Position numbers and translations under genes: made by a program. From the NCBI GenBank assembly GCA_028095005.1, contig CM051462.1, positions 237,454,973 through 237,518,972 on the forward strand: a stretch of DNA of 64,000 nt. The letters run 5' to 3'. Shown one piece after another: positions 25,610 to 35,203 of this stretch; position 1 is the stretch's first letter, and each line of letters begins with the position of its first letter. The notes beneath the pieces are model-generated. The model searched no databases and was not told the origin of the DNA. It worked only from the letters and a program-made list of their open reading frames with translations. Origin of the DNA: Rhynchospora pubera. Taxonomy: Eukaryota > Streptophyta > Magnoliopsida > Poales > Cyperaceae.

Positions 25610-25667
25610 AGTCGAAGAGAGAGAGCTTGGTTGAGAGAGAAAGTTTGATCGAGATCTAGGTTTTCTG

Positions 25668-25707
<40 letters not shown>

Positions 25708-25720
25708 TTTAATTTCCGAT
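24378..25720. repeat. Composite repeat: C-rich block, 104-bp minisatellite, G/A-rich block
   Basis: The left part (24378-24718) is C/T-rich with reiterated CCGTC and CCTCCTCTCCCAGAGCAT units. The middle is a minisatellite (listed separately). The right part (25270-25450) is G/A-rich with GGCGGAGG units, then two roughly 100-bp copies containing GATCGAGATCTAG and (GA)n runs (25512-25608 and 25609-25705). Open frames across this region are low-complexity and are not called as genes. The C-rich and G-rich arms suggest one unit with opposite strand bias at each end, but no terminal repeats or target duplication were found. Confidence 0.6.
24719..25217 (+). repeat. Minisatellite, five units of 104/104/104/93/94 bp
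   Basis: Units begin AGAATCAG (24719, 24823, 24927, 25031, 25124) and contain TATTTACTCCC, ATTAGATACTC and TTTAGTTACTCCC. The first three are exactly 104 bp apart and the last two lack about 10 bp. A partial sixth unit starts at 25218. Confidence 0.88.
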
Positions 25721-26452
25721 TTATTTTCGAAATAATGAAAGGGGATATATCAATCACGTGATAAAAATAGAAGAAGACGCTGTCAGTGATTGTTTGATTG
25801 TCTATAGTCTTGATTACAGGAAGCAATTCCCCAGATCTAGTGAGATGCATGCGGTCCTTGTGGGATAAAAAGACTCTCCACAAACACGTAGCCCTTGGCC
25901 TGGCCTACAACCTTTAAAAGAAACCAACTCAACCAAGACGAGAATCACGAGATGCAAATTTAAAAAAAAAAAAAAACGAGGGAGAAAAAGCAGTTCTCTA
26001 TTGCCTTATTTAAAAAATTTAGATCTACCTATATATGTTATTTAATTGCTGCATATAGAAATTGACATATATTACAAATGGCCAGCCCTGCATGGTCCCA
26101 GTTGGTGTTTGTTAATAAAAAGTTGCATTCCACATTTGGAAATGACCTAATACAGTTTGTCAAATTTCTATTCTTTAGGAAATGGAAATCTATGCATATA
26201 TCAATTTATGCAATGAGTGCTTGGCAAGTTGGTTATGGATTTTATTTATCATAAAAGTGGAAAACTAGTGTGCAAGGGAACTTACTATTTGCTGAATGTG
26301 CCAATGAGGAATAATGCACTCTTGAGAGTTTCGAGGACTGTTGCCATCTTGAAGAATTAGAAATAAGTTAAGCATATTATTACATGCAAGTTGATTAATA
26401 TTGGTAAATTTACATACACAATCTTCAACCAGTTAAACCGAGCTCAGTGAGT
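25721..26452. other. Intergenic, upstream of CLE gene 2
   Basis: AT-rich sequence with no recognised gene. A 24-bp direct repeat (TACTCATCCATGCACAATTGA-type) lies just downstream at about 26477-26520, in the CLE gene 2 leader. Confidence 0.4.
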
Positions 26453-26460
26453 TATATATA
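26453..26460 (+). promoter_or_regulatory. Candidate TATA box of CLE gene 2
   Basis: TATATATA 80 bases before the ATG at 26540. The leader between them contains two tandem copies of an ACTCATCCATGCACAATTG unit. Confidence 0.5.
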
Positions 26461-26539
26461 ACCATAAGTCATCACATATACTCATCCATGCACAATTGAT
26501 ACTCATCCATGCACAATTGACACAATTGACATCTTTAAA

Positions 26540-26758
26540 ATGTCGAAACCAAAGACATGGAGCATGTTATGCATATGTCTAGTTCTTCTTATCTTGTTGA
26601 TTCAGAGCACCAAACCACGACTGCTAGAGAAGAATGAAACAGAGTTGGTCATTGGAGAGGGAAGCAAAACCAAGCCCACAAGTCAGATATATCGGACGGG
26701 AAGTGTTTTCCACTCGAAGCGCCTCAGTCCCAGTGGGCCTGACCCAAAGCATCACTAG
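26540..26758 (+). CDS. CLE-family signalling peptide precursor 2
   Basis: Intronless precursor of 72 aa. A hydrophobic signal peptide spans about residues 7-24 (ML-C-I-C-LVLLILLI), followed by a variable region. The protein stops directly after the CLE motif RLSPSGPDPKHH at residues 61-72. Position 5 is S as in CLV3 and many TDIF-unrelated CLEs, and position 10 is K, which differs from the neighbouring CLE genes. With no residues after the motif, only N-terminal processing would be needed to release the peptide. AATAAA-type signals follow at 26815 and 26873. It stands just before a PPR pseudogene on the other strand, an arrangement repeated by CLE gene 3 and the intact PPR gene. Confidence 0.9.
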   Translation: MSKPKTWSMLCICLVLLILLIQSTKPRLLEKNETELVIGEGSKTKPTSQIYRTGSVFHSKRLSPSGPDPKHH

Positions 26759-27940
26759 CTAGCTAGATTTATATTGCTTCACAGAATGGAGTGAAAGGTA
26801 TATGTAGCACTGATAATAAAGTGCACTTGGATCATAGCAATTTGTCATTGCTACTATCCTTCTGATATATGAAGAATAAAACTTTTATTTAAGTAATTAA
26901 GAATTTCATCTTACCTCAAAAAGCTGCTCGATTTGTAAACCTTTTTTTTATGGCATAATTTACCATGCTCTTCTCAACTTAGTTTTTTCATGAAAATGCA
27001 ACATACAAATCAACTGATGTCTTCTCTGATCAACTTTCAAAGAAACACAATCTCCTCAGGAATGTCCTAGGAAAATAACTACAATGATAGATTCTACTTA
27101 TTTTATTGCAATAAAAAAAAACTGTGAAAAAACAGCCAGCAAATAGACATCACTGAGCATTTACAAAGCCATGTCATTTTTGCTACCCGACATTACTGTG
27201 TGTTTTCAATTTCCACCAGCTAGATAACCTCTAGCAGCTAATACATAAGATTAATAAGAAAAATGAGTGATGGTATGGTAGTGAAATCATGTTTTGATTT
27301 CCGTTGAGTATTTGCAAATTTTCGTGTAGTGAAGAAGTGAGGAGGAGGATCATGGTGCATTGCTCTTGTAAGAGCTGAAAGGGTTTGCCTCAACTTGTAC
27401 ACAATGGTATACCAAGCTAAATTATTTCAAATTTGTTAGAATATTGAGTAGATTGCTTCTACCAAAACAGCGCATAAGGAATATATATTCTGCCAGTAGC
27501 CATTATAGATGCAATATTGGATTATTTAAACTTTAAATTGTTCATGTGCAGATGCTGCAAGCGCAATATATATATATTGATCCAAACTTATTGATCTAAG
27601 ACATTAGCCAGATTCAATGTAATTTAAATTGCAACGTTTCAAGACACTGTCGCATAATCGAGACAGATACATCATAATTGTTGTAGTTGACTTTTGTTTT
27701 TTAGACATACTAGATAGCGACTATCTAGGAAGTTTTGATTTTGTCAGCAAGTTTTGACATACTATAAATTTTGCTGATAGATATGCATTAATCCATAAAT
27801 TACTTCTGTTTGTCTTTGCGATTTATTGATTGGGCAAAATGGTATTAAAATTGGGTACATTATAACATTATATTACATACGACAAGGCACAGTAAATACA
27901 TAAAGCCTAAAATAAAATCTGTTATGATAAAAAGAATACA
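26759..27940. other. Intergenic between CLE gene 2 and the PPR pseudogene
   Basis: AT-rich, with possible polyadenylation signals for CLE gene 2 near 26815-26880. No further gene was recognised. Confidence 0.4.
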
Positions 27941-29587
27941 TAGTTTTAACTGATCGAAGCACTTCCTTTCTCTATTCAGTTTCCATTTTTCTTTAAGAAC
28001 CGACCTAGCCAAAAAAAAATTTCCCTCCTTATTCAGACCATAAGAAACTGTTCTGAAATTTACTGTGCTTGGAATAATTCCCATATCTAACATTTCACGA
28101 ATAAGCAACAAAGCATCCTATGACCTCCCGGCTTTGCATAAAGAGCGCATAAACATGGAGTATGTTCCAAAATCTGGAAAAGGCCCCTTCAATTTCATCT
28201 TATAAAATACATCCCAGGCCTCTTTAACCATGCCGTTATTCATGAAACCGCGAACCAGAGGAGAGTAACTAACAACTGTCAGTTTGCATCCCCCTTCTTG
28301 CATTTTCGTGAATATCTCTAATGCTTTGCCTGAATTTCTCTCCTTAAAGAAATGTATCATCAAGGAAGTATAAACATAAGTGGTACATGGTATGCCAACG
28401 CTTTTCATTTCTTCCGCCATGTCTAATGCCTCCTTATCACGGGCCACCCCTCAAAAAAAGAATGAATTATACTTGCATACTACCGGTGACCCAATTTTTT
28501 TAATATCACGCACCAACGCAAGAGCTTCATCAATTCTTCCTGCTCGGCACATGGTTTAACAAGTATGAGTACAGAACTTGCATTTCAAATCCTAACTTAC
28601 ATAGGGATACAACAGAACGTCTTGCACCCTCCATCTTACCAACCTCGCTTAGCATTGAGAGAGATTATCTATTGTTTCCTTATCAGGCACAGGCACTGTA
28701 TGTATCATTTCTTGAAAAATTTGCACCGCTTCATCTATTTTTCGGCCTTTCTTTCCACAAAGGAACAATATCAAATATTTGCAAGTGGATCTGTCTGGTT
28801 AATACCCCTCTCTCTTCATCTCTTTAAATGCTTTCAAGGCTATTTCAGTCAAACCAGCTTGCCCATATTGGGATATCATGATTGTCCAAGTGGTAGCCAT
28901 GACAGGGCATCTATTTCTCCTCATTTCATGATAAAGGTATCTCATATGTTGAAAATCCTTTGCACCACCAGCTATTTTGATAGCCGTATTATATTTACAA
29001 GTGTTATGCTTATAATTAGGCCTTTTACCAACCCATGAAAAGAATTTCTAAGCTACTCCACCGTGCCTCATGCATTTCCAAAAGATCAGATCAACCATTT
29101 CGGGGGTATAATAGAAATTCTCTATCTCTAGCTTTTTTTTTTTGCATCTCACTCCATTCTCTTTTGTAATAAAGAACACCACAAACTTTTTGACATTACA
29201 TCATTAACGCTCCACTTTTCATCTATTGTGTCACTCGAAAGAACCTTACTCAATTGTGCACATTTATTGTTCAATGAAATATTACCTTGTTGGGCTCCTA
29301 CACTACCAGAGTTAAACACTTGCCTCAAAGTCTCAGACTTTTAAACCAACTCTGACTTTTGGTGAGGCGAGTAGGCGACCAATAACTAAGTTGAAGATGC
29401 TATCAGATGGGTTTATACCGAAGAACATCATCTCTTCTAGTACCTTTAATGCCTCTTGAGGAAATGAGGCCCTACATAGCTCCTTTAGCAACACACTATA
29501 AGCCTTCAAACTGAGTTTAAGACCCTTCTCTCTTGTCCCTTTCAATACACCCACGCCTTAGAAATTTTATCAATGCTAATATAACCA

Positions 29588-29722
29588 ATGTTTGGCCCAG
29601 TGGTTTTGCTCTATTCCGCCAACCAAGTGGTCCTTGGTTCGATTCACAGAGAGAGCATTTATTTTCAAATTTCATATAACAAAATTGTTGGTTCTAAACA
29701 AACCTTCAAAAAATATATATAA
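29588..29722 (+). mobile_element. tRNA-derived SINE inserted in the PPR pseudogene
   Basis: Absent from the intact paralogue at the equivalent site (about 48700). It has a pol III A box TGGCCCAGTGG (29593-29603) and B box GGTTCGATTC (29636-29645), spaced as in tRNA-derived SINEs, and ends in an A/T-rich tail. The flanks share ATAACCA (29581-29587 and 29723-29729), possibly a longer imperfect duplication. Confidence 0.8.
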
Positions 29723-30180
29723 ATAACCAGCAACTAAAGCCGTAATTGCCATGGTGTCAGGCTGCACACCTTGCTCGAGCATTTCATCAACTAGTTTGAA
29801 CGCGCCTTGGTGCCAATTATCCCTAAAGAGGTGCTGCATGGCTTGAGTATAAGAGGAGACTGCTGGTATCAACCCTGCTTCTCTCATTGTTGCAAAGATC
29901 CCTATTGCTTTGTCCATGTTGCATTTTCTCAGAAACCCATAACAATTAAAAAACCATAAGCCTTATTACTAACTAATAAATTTATTATTTCCAAAGCTTC
30001 CACCATCATTCCACCTCTGCGCGGCCCTTTTAAAAAAAATCTCATATACCTCAGTTGAAATCATATTTTTCTTAAGTCATTTCACCAAACACCTCTTGAG
30101 CAAAGCTCATCTTCCCTTTAATACAATATGACTTCAACAAACAAACATATGCTTCAATTTCGGAGAAATCCAGAGTCTTA

Positions 30181-30361
30181 GGCCCTGTTCATTTTTTTTT
30201 TTTTTGCAGGATTTCATTTCATTTAAATTGGTTTCATAGGATTTCATAGGATCTAATTACATAGGAATTACAATCAAATGACACCAAATCTGTTCATTCT
30301 GATCAAGAATTTCCAATGAAATGAAATCCCATGTTAAACAAATGGGATTTTGATCAGGGCC
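30181..30361. mobile_element. Tourist-like (PIF/Harbinger) MITE inserted in the PPR pseudogene
   Basis: Ends GGCCCTGTTCA and TGATCAGGGCC, flanked by TTA (30178-30180 and 30362-30364). The intact paralogue has an uninterrupted CCTTAGTCAGGTCA here, so the empty site is known. This is a different family from the GGGTGCGTTTGG MITEs. Confidence 0.88.
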
Positions 30362-30779
30362 TTAGTCATGTCACTCTAACAGCTCAAATGCATTCTTTAT
30401 CATCCAATCTCTTTATAGAATCTGATTGCCAATTCTGGATTTTCTGCATTGTACAAAGCAACAAGAAATGCCTTATAGACTTGGTAATCTGGTTTGCAAC
30501 CTGATTTTTTCATGGATTGGAATGTGCATAGAGCTTTGCCAACCCAACCTGCGTTTCCATAATGCATAATCAGAATGGTCCATGTTTTTATGTCTTTTCG
30601 GCAACCATGTTTCTCCATTTCTTCTACCAAGCACTCCATCAGATCAATTTTTTTTTGTGTCTCCAGCAATGTACTAAGCTTTGGTTGCATTGTTTAGTAT
30701 AGCCCGGTCCCAAGCCCGGGTAAAAGGAGGAGGGTTGTGATAGGCTAGGCGAGCCAACGTAAAAATCCCAGTCATCTCT

Positions 30780-33700
30780 ATGGAAATGAAACCCAATTAC
30801 TTTTCGTTGGGGCGTAACCCTCTTAGCGACGCGTCTTATCGGAACCCGGATGAGATGATAAATGAGCAAGGGCCGGGTCACCACCCCTTTAGTGGCGCGC
30901 CTTATCGGAACCCGGATAAGGTGATAAGTGAGCAAGGGCCGGATCGTCACTCCCTTAGTGGCGCGCTACATCAGCGCCCGGATGTAGTGGCAAGTAAGCA
31001 AGGGTCTTCGCACTTTTCACGACGGGTGCGGGGGGCAAGGAAGATAGTCAGTGAGAGTAGGATTCGTTTAGGTAGTTGGAATGTAGGGTCTCTAACAGGA
31101 AAGTTAAGAGAGTTAGTGGATACGGCGATCAGGAGGCGTGTGAACATCTTGTGCGTACAAGAGACAAAGTGGACGGGCCAAAAAGCAAAGGAAGTGGAGA
31201 ACACCGGTTTCAAGCTGTGGTACACTGGAAAAGAACGGGGCAGGAATGGAGTAGGTATCTTAATCGACAAGAGCCTTAAGAGTGGAGTTGTCGACGTGCG
31301 GAGACAAGGGGATAGGATCATTCTAGTGAAGCTAGTTTTGGGGGACTTAGTTTTGAACGTCATTAGTGCTTATGCACCACAAGTAGGACTAAGTGAATCC
31401 ATCAAAATCCAATTCTGGAAAGATTTAGATGGTATGATTAGAAGTGTGCCAACCACTGAAAAGCTCTTCATCGGAGGAGACTTCAATGGACATGTAGGTG
31501 AAACTAGTGGAGGGTTTGAGAGGGTGCATGGGGGTTTTGGGTATGGCGATAGGAACCAAGAAGGTGAGGACTTCTTGAACTTGGCCATAGCTTACGACCT
31601 CATGATAGCTAACACCTTCTTTAGAAAAAGACAATCCCACTTAGTTACCTTTAGTAGTGCCCAACACTTTTCTCAGATTGATTTTGTTCTTGCTAGGAGA
31701 GAGGACAGACGAGCCTGCATGGATTGCAAGGTTATACCTGGGGAATGTGTCGTCTCACAACACAAACTTGTGGTGGCTGATTTTCGCTTTTCGCTGCGTT
31801 CTAGAGTAGGTAGAGGTGCTCGAGTTGTGAAGACGAAGTGGTGGAAGCTCAAAGGAGACGTGTCTCATACTTTTAGGGGCAGAATGATTGAAGAAGGTCC
31901 GTGGAAAGCAGATGAAGAAGCAAACAAGATGTGGGAAGATATGTCAGCTAGCATTCAAAAGGTAGCTACGGAAGTGCTTGGAGTTACTAGAGGAAGCAAC
32001 CGCGAACCCAAAGATACGTGGTGGTGGAACGACGAAGTGCAGAAAGCTATTAAAGAAAAGAAAGAATGCTACAAACGCTTGCACCATGACAAGACCGACG
32101 ACAATGCGCAGAAGTACAAATTGGCCAAGAAGAATGCAAAGAAAGCTGTGAGCGAAGCAAGAGGTCGGGCTTATGAGGATCTATACCAGAAGCTGAGTAC
32201 GAAGGAGGGTGAGAAGGACGTGTATAAGATAGCCAAGCTTCGAGATAGGAAGACGAGAGACTTAAACCAAGTGAAGTGCATCAAGGACGAGACTGATAGG
32301 CTTTTAGTGAGGGACGACGAGATCAATAATAGGTGGAGGGATTACTTCAACAAGTTATTCAATGGAGAGGATGACGACTTAGGAATTGTGTTGAACGACT
32401 CCTTTGATGACTCCAATAGACGTTTTGTTAGGAGAATTCAAGAGTCCGAGGTGAAAGAAGCCTTAAAACGAATGAAAGTAGGTAAGGCTCTAGGACCTGA
32501 TAACATACCAATCGAAGTATGGAGGTGCCTCGGAGATGTGGCTGTAGTTTGGTTAACCAAACTATTCAATAGCATTTTCCGATCAAATAGGATGCCAGAT
32601 GCGTGGAGGAGAAGCACTCTAGTACCAATCTTCAAGAATAAAGGGGATGCTCAAAGCTGTACAAACTATAGAGGAATTAAGCTTATGAGTCATACAATGA
32701 AGCTTTGGGAGAGAGTGATAGAACATCGTTTGAGACGGATGACAAACGTTTCGAAAAACCAATTTGGTTTTATGCCTGGGAGGTCAACCATGGAGGCCAT
32801 CTTCCTAATAAGGCAATTGATGGAGAGATATCGGGAGCGAAAGAAGGATCTACATATGGTTTTCATTGATTTGGAGAAAGCATACGACAAAGTGCCAAGG
32901 AAAGTTATGTGGTGGGCACTAGAAAAGAAGAAAGTCCCCACAAAGTATGTTACCCTCATCCAAGACATGTATGATGGTGCCGTTACTTGCATCAGGACAT
33001 GTGATAGTGTAACTAGTGACTTTCCTATTAAAATAGGACTACATCAGGGATCAGCTTTGAGCCCGTATATTTTTGCCTTAGTGATGGATGAGATCACGAA
33101 GGATATACAGGGAGAGATTCCTTGGTGTATGCTCTTTGCGGACGATGTGGTGTTAGTCGATGAGAGTAGGACGGAGGTCGATAGGAAATTGGAATTGTGG
33201 AGACGAACTCTAGAGTCCAAAGGGTTTAGGCTTAGTAGAACTAAGACGGAGTATATGGGGTGCGAGTTTAGTGGGATACGACCAGTGGACGGAGATGTCT
33301 GTCTAGACGGGCAGGTAGTACCTACGAAAGATACTTTTCGATATTTAGGGTCGATGCTGCAGAGCGATGGCGAGATAGATGAAGATGTTAGTCACAGGAT
33401 AAGAGCGGGGTGGGTGAAATGGCGACAAGCATCAGGCGTCCTATGCGATAAGAAAGTCCCGCAGAAGCTAAAAGGCAAGTTCTACAGGACAGCGATTAGA
33501 CCTGCGATGTTGTATGGCGCAGAATGTTGGGCTACTAAAAGACGACATGTCCAGAAGATGAGTGTAGCTGAGATGCGTATGTTGAGGTGGATCTGCGGTC
33601 ACACGAGGAAAGATCGGATTAGAAATGATGACATACGAGATATGGTTGGGGTCGCACCAATAGAGGAGAAGTTGATCCAACATCGTTTGAGATGGTTTGG

Positions 33701-33902
33701 ACATATCCAACGCAGACCTCCAGAGGCACCGGTACGTATCGGAATTCTTAATCATTTCGAGAACACCCGGAGGGGGAGAGGGAGACCAAGATTGACATGG
33801 GAAGAAGCGGTGAAAAGAGACCTTAAAGAATGGAACGTCTCCAAGGAGTTGGCGATCGATAGGAGCGCTTGGAAGTTAGCAATTCATGTACCGGAGCCAT
33901 GA
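30780..33902 (+). CDS. LINE ORF: endonuclease / reverse transcriptase (RTE clade)
   Basis: Uninterrupted 1040-aa frame for target-primed reverse transcription. The first 80 residues hold three imperfect repeats of about 24 aa, each with R-N/R-P-D and E/K-Q-G-P/S. An APE-type endonuclease follows (about residues 93-330: LGSWNVGSL, VQETKW, GGDFNGH, SQHKLVVADF). The reverse transcriptase domain (about 560-830) has GPDNIPIEVW, NYRGIKL, QFGFMPGRST, FIDLEKAYDKVPR, the G-L-H-Q-G-S segment and the catalytic FADD at about 786-789. The C-terminus carries the RLRWFGHIQRRPPE region common in plant RTE ORFs. All catalytic motifs look intact, so the element may be competent for movement. The ATG at 30780 is the first in frame; translation could also begin within the repeats. 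Confidence 0.95.
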   Translation: MEMKPNYFSLGRNPLSDASYRNPDEMINEQGPGHHPFSGAPYRNPDKVISEQGPDRHSLSGALHQRPDVVASKQGSSHFSRRVRGARKIVSESRIRLGSWNVGSLTGKLRELVDTAIRRRVNILCVQETKWTGQKAKEVENTGFKLWYTGKERGRNGVGILIDKSLKSGVVDVRRQGDRIILVKLVLGDLVLNVISAYAPQVGLSESIKIQFWKDLDGMIRSVPTTEKLFIGGDFNGHVGETSGGFERVHGGFGYGDRNQEGEDFLNLAIAYDLMIANTFFRKRQSHLVTFSSAQHFSQIDFVLARREDRRACMDCKVIPGECVVSQHKLVVADFRFSLRSRVGRGARVVKTKWWKLKGDVSHTFRGRMIEEGPWKADEEANKMWEDMSASIQKVATEVLGVTRGSNREPKDTWWWNDEVQKAIKEKKECYKRLHHDKTDDNAQKYKLAKKNAKKAVSEARGRAYEDLYQKLSTKEGEKDVYKIAKLRDRKTRDLNQVKCIKDETDRLLVRDDEINNRWRDYFNKLFNGEDDDLGIVLNDSFDDSNRRFVRRIQESEVKEALKRMKVGKALGPDNIPIEVWRCLGDVAVVWLTKLFNSIFRSNRMPDAWRRSTLVPIFKNKGDAQSCTNYRGIKLMSHTMKLWERVIEHRLRRMTNVSKNQFGFMPGRSTMEAIFLIRQLMERYRERKKDLHMVFIDLEKAYDKVPRKVMWWALEKKKVPTKYVTLIQDMYDGAVTCIRTCDSVTSDFPIKIGLHQGSALSPYIFALVMDEITKDIQGEIPWCMLFADDVVLVDESRTEVDRKLELWRRTLESKGFRLSRTKTEYMGCEFSGIRPVDGDVCLDGQVVPTKDTFRYLGSMLQSDGEIDEDVSHRIRAGWVKWRQASGVLCDKKVPQKLKGKFYRTAIRPAMLYGAECWATKRRHVQKMSVAEMRMLRWICGHTRKDRIRNDDIRDMVGVAPIEEKLIQHRLRWFGHIQRRPPEAPVRIGILNHFENTRRGRGRPRLTWEEAVKRDLKEWNVSKELAIDRSAWKLAIHVPEP

Positions 33903-34036
33903 CGTAGGAACTTAGGGGTAGGAGCGATGTCATAGGTTTGTAGGTCCCTCTATTAGGTCACGGTCGAGGTCTAGGTTTCTACTATTACTATTATTATTAG
34001 AGGTATTATTATTAGTATGGCTAGTCTTACTATTAG

Positions 34037-34183
34037 TATTTTTTTTATTTTTTTTTTTTATTTTTTTTTTTTTTTTTTTATTTTTTTTTTTTTTTTATTT
34101 ATTTTTTTTTTTTATTTATTTTTTTTTTTTTTATTATTTTTTTTTTTTTATTTTTTTATTTTTTTTTTTTTTTTTTTTTTTTC
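34037..34183 (+). repeat. T-rich low-complexity tract in the LINE 3' UTR
   Basis: About 150 bases of T runs (often 9-18 long) broken by single A residues, preceded by (TTA)n. An apparent 96-aa frame here is poly-phenylalanine low complexity and not a gene. Confidence 0.85.
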
Positions 34184-35007
34184 GATGTGTTCTCTTATTG
34201 GGTTTCTTTCTAGCCTACCCCAACTTGTTTGGGACAAAAGGCTTAGTTGTTGTTGTTGTTGTTGTTGTCTCCAGCAATGTACAACATTGTGTTGTAGGTC
34301 GCCGTAGAGTGATAGAAACCTGGTCTCGACTTAACCCAGTATTTAAATATACTATGAATAATTTTTAATAGTGCATCTTTTCGATATTTTGCTATTATGT
34401 TTATAATTATTAGAAAATTGTTTGATGCACATTCTTTGTTATATTTAGTTTTTTACATGAAGAAAGCTCAGAAGTTTGGAGCTAGGAGGCATATATAATG
34501 ACCCAATTTGAAAGTAATTTCTTATAACCTCTAATAGCTTGAGAATTACGCGTTAGTTTAATTACTTTTATGGCAAGGGCTTTGTGCCAAACTATCAGAT
34601 GCCGCAGTTTGTATAAAATTTTACATTAATATTTCAAAATTTGAATTTCAAAAGAAAAGTACGAATTGTTAATTTTTTTTTCTCTTTTTCACGAGATATG
34701 CACAGGTAATTATTGAAAGTTCATACTTCATAGTGTTGGTCTTGTGGCAGAAACGCTCGAGGCGAAGACTGGTAGCAGTTGTGGTGTATGTCGGCAACAC
34801 TGGTAGCGGTTGTGGTGTATGTCGGCAGCGCTACTTTCAATCATCATGAAGTTCGGTCGACGGTCGTAGACGCTGGCCGTTAGGTCACGGCTGGTCTACA
34901 TTGCCTCCAGGATGATTTGTAGATGTTGGTTACAATATAGGCTAAGATTAAATGAGCTGGTATCTGGGTTTTTTTTTCCCCTTGAGATAATTTGGAGGTC
35001 TATAGTG

Positions 35008-35203
35008 GGTGTGTTTGGAAAGGCCAAGAACTAGCCTGTCCGTGAACAAGGTGCGGACAAGAGGTGCCAAACGTAGAACAACAGTTCACGAACTGCGAAC
35101 AGGGAGTAGTTCCTAGTTCTCAGTTTTTCACGAACTAGAGAACAACTCAACTTATTCATGGGCCGCTGTTCATGGGAGTAGTTCCCAGCGAACCAAACAC
35201 ACC
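35008..35203. mobile_element. MITE-like fold-back element
   Basis: Ends GGTGTGTTTGG and CCAAACACACC, with internal inverted GAACTA / TAGTTC motifs. No clear target duplication was found, so the superfamily is not assigned. Confidence 0.5.

Larger units (their letters stand above)
30675..34265 (+). mobile_element. Full-length RTE-type LINE retrotransposon
   Basis: A 17-bp target duplication TGTCTCCAGCAATGTAC, taken from the PPR pseudogene, flanks the element exactly (30658-30674 and 34266-34282). The 3' end is not poly-A but a (TTG)n tail (about 34246-34265), typical of the RTE clade. A short 5' leader with a CCCAAGCCCGGG palindrome precedes one long ORF. Intact ORF, clear tail and perfect duplication indicate a recent insertion. 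The 3' UTR contains an unusual T-rich tract at 34037-34183. Confidence 0.95.
27945..34345 (-). pseudogene. PPR pseudogene, paralogue of the gene at 47061-50036
   Basis: The minus strand matches the intact PPR gene from its C-terminus (27960) to roughly codon 145 (34345), where similarity ends, so the N-terminal part and presumably the promoter are missing. The frame is broken by many small indels and stops; readable pieces include 28447-28118, 29554-29333, 29917-29672 and 30690-30400. Compared with the intact copy, three blocks are extra: a SINE (29588-29722), a Tourist-like MITE (30181-30361) and a full-length RTE LINE (30675-34265), each with target duplications made of PPR sequence. A segment equivalent to residues about 225-320 of the intact protein also appears shortened. 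It should not make a functional PPR protein. Confidence 0.93.

Noticed and set aside
24720..25700. CRISPR-like array
   Set aside because: Contiguous 104-bp units without spacers in a plant genome; it is a minisatellite.
34017..34307. Phenylalanine-rich frame of 96 codons
   Set aside because: It translates the T-rich tract of the LINE 3' UTR.
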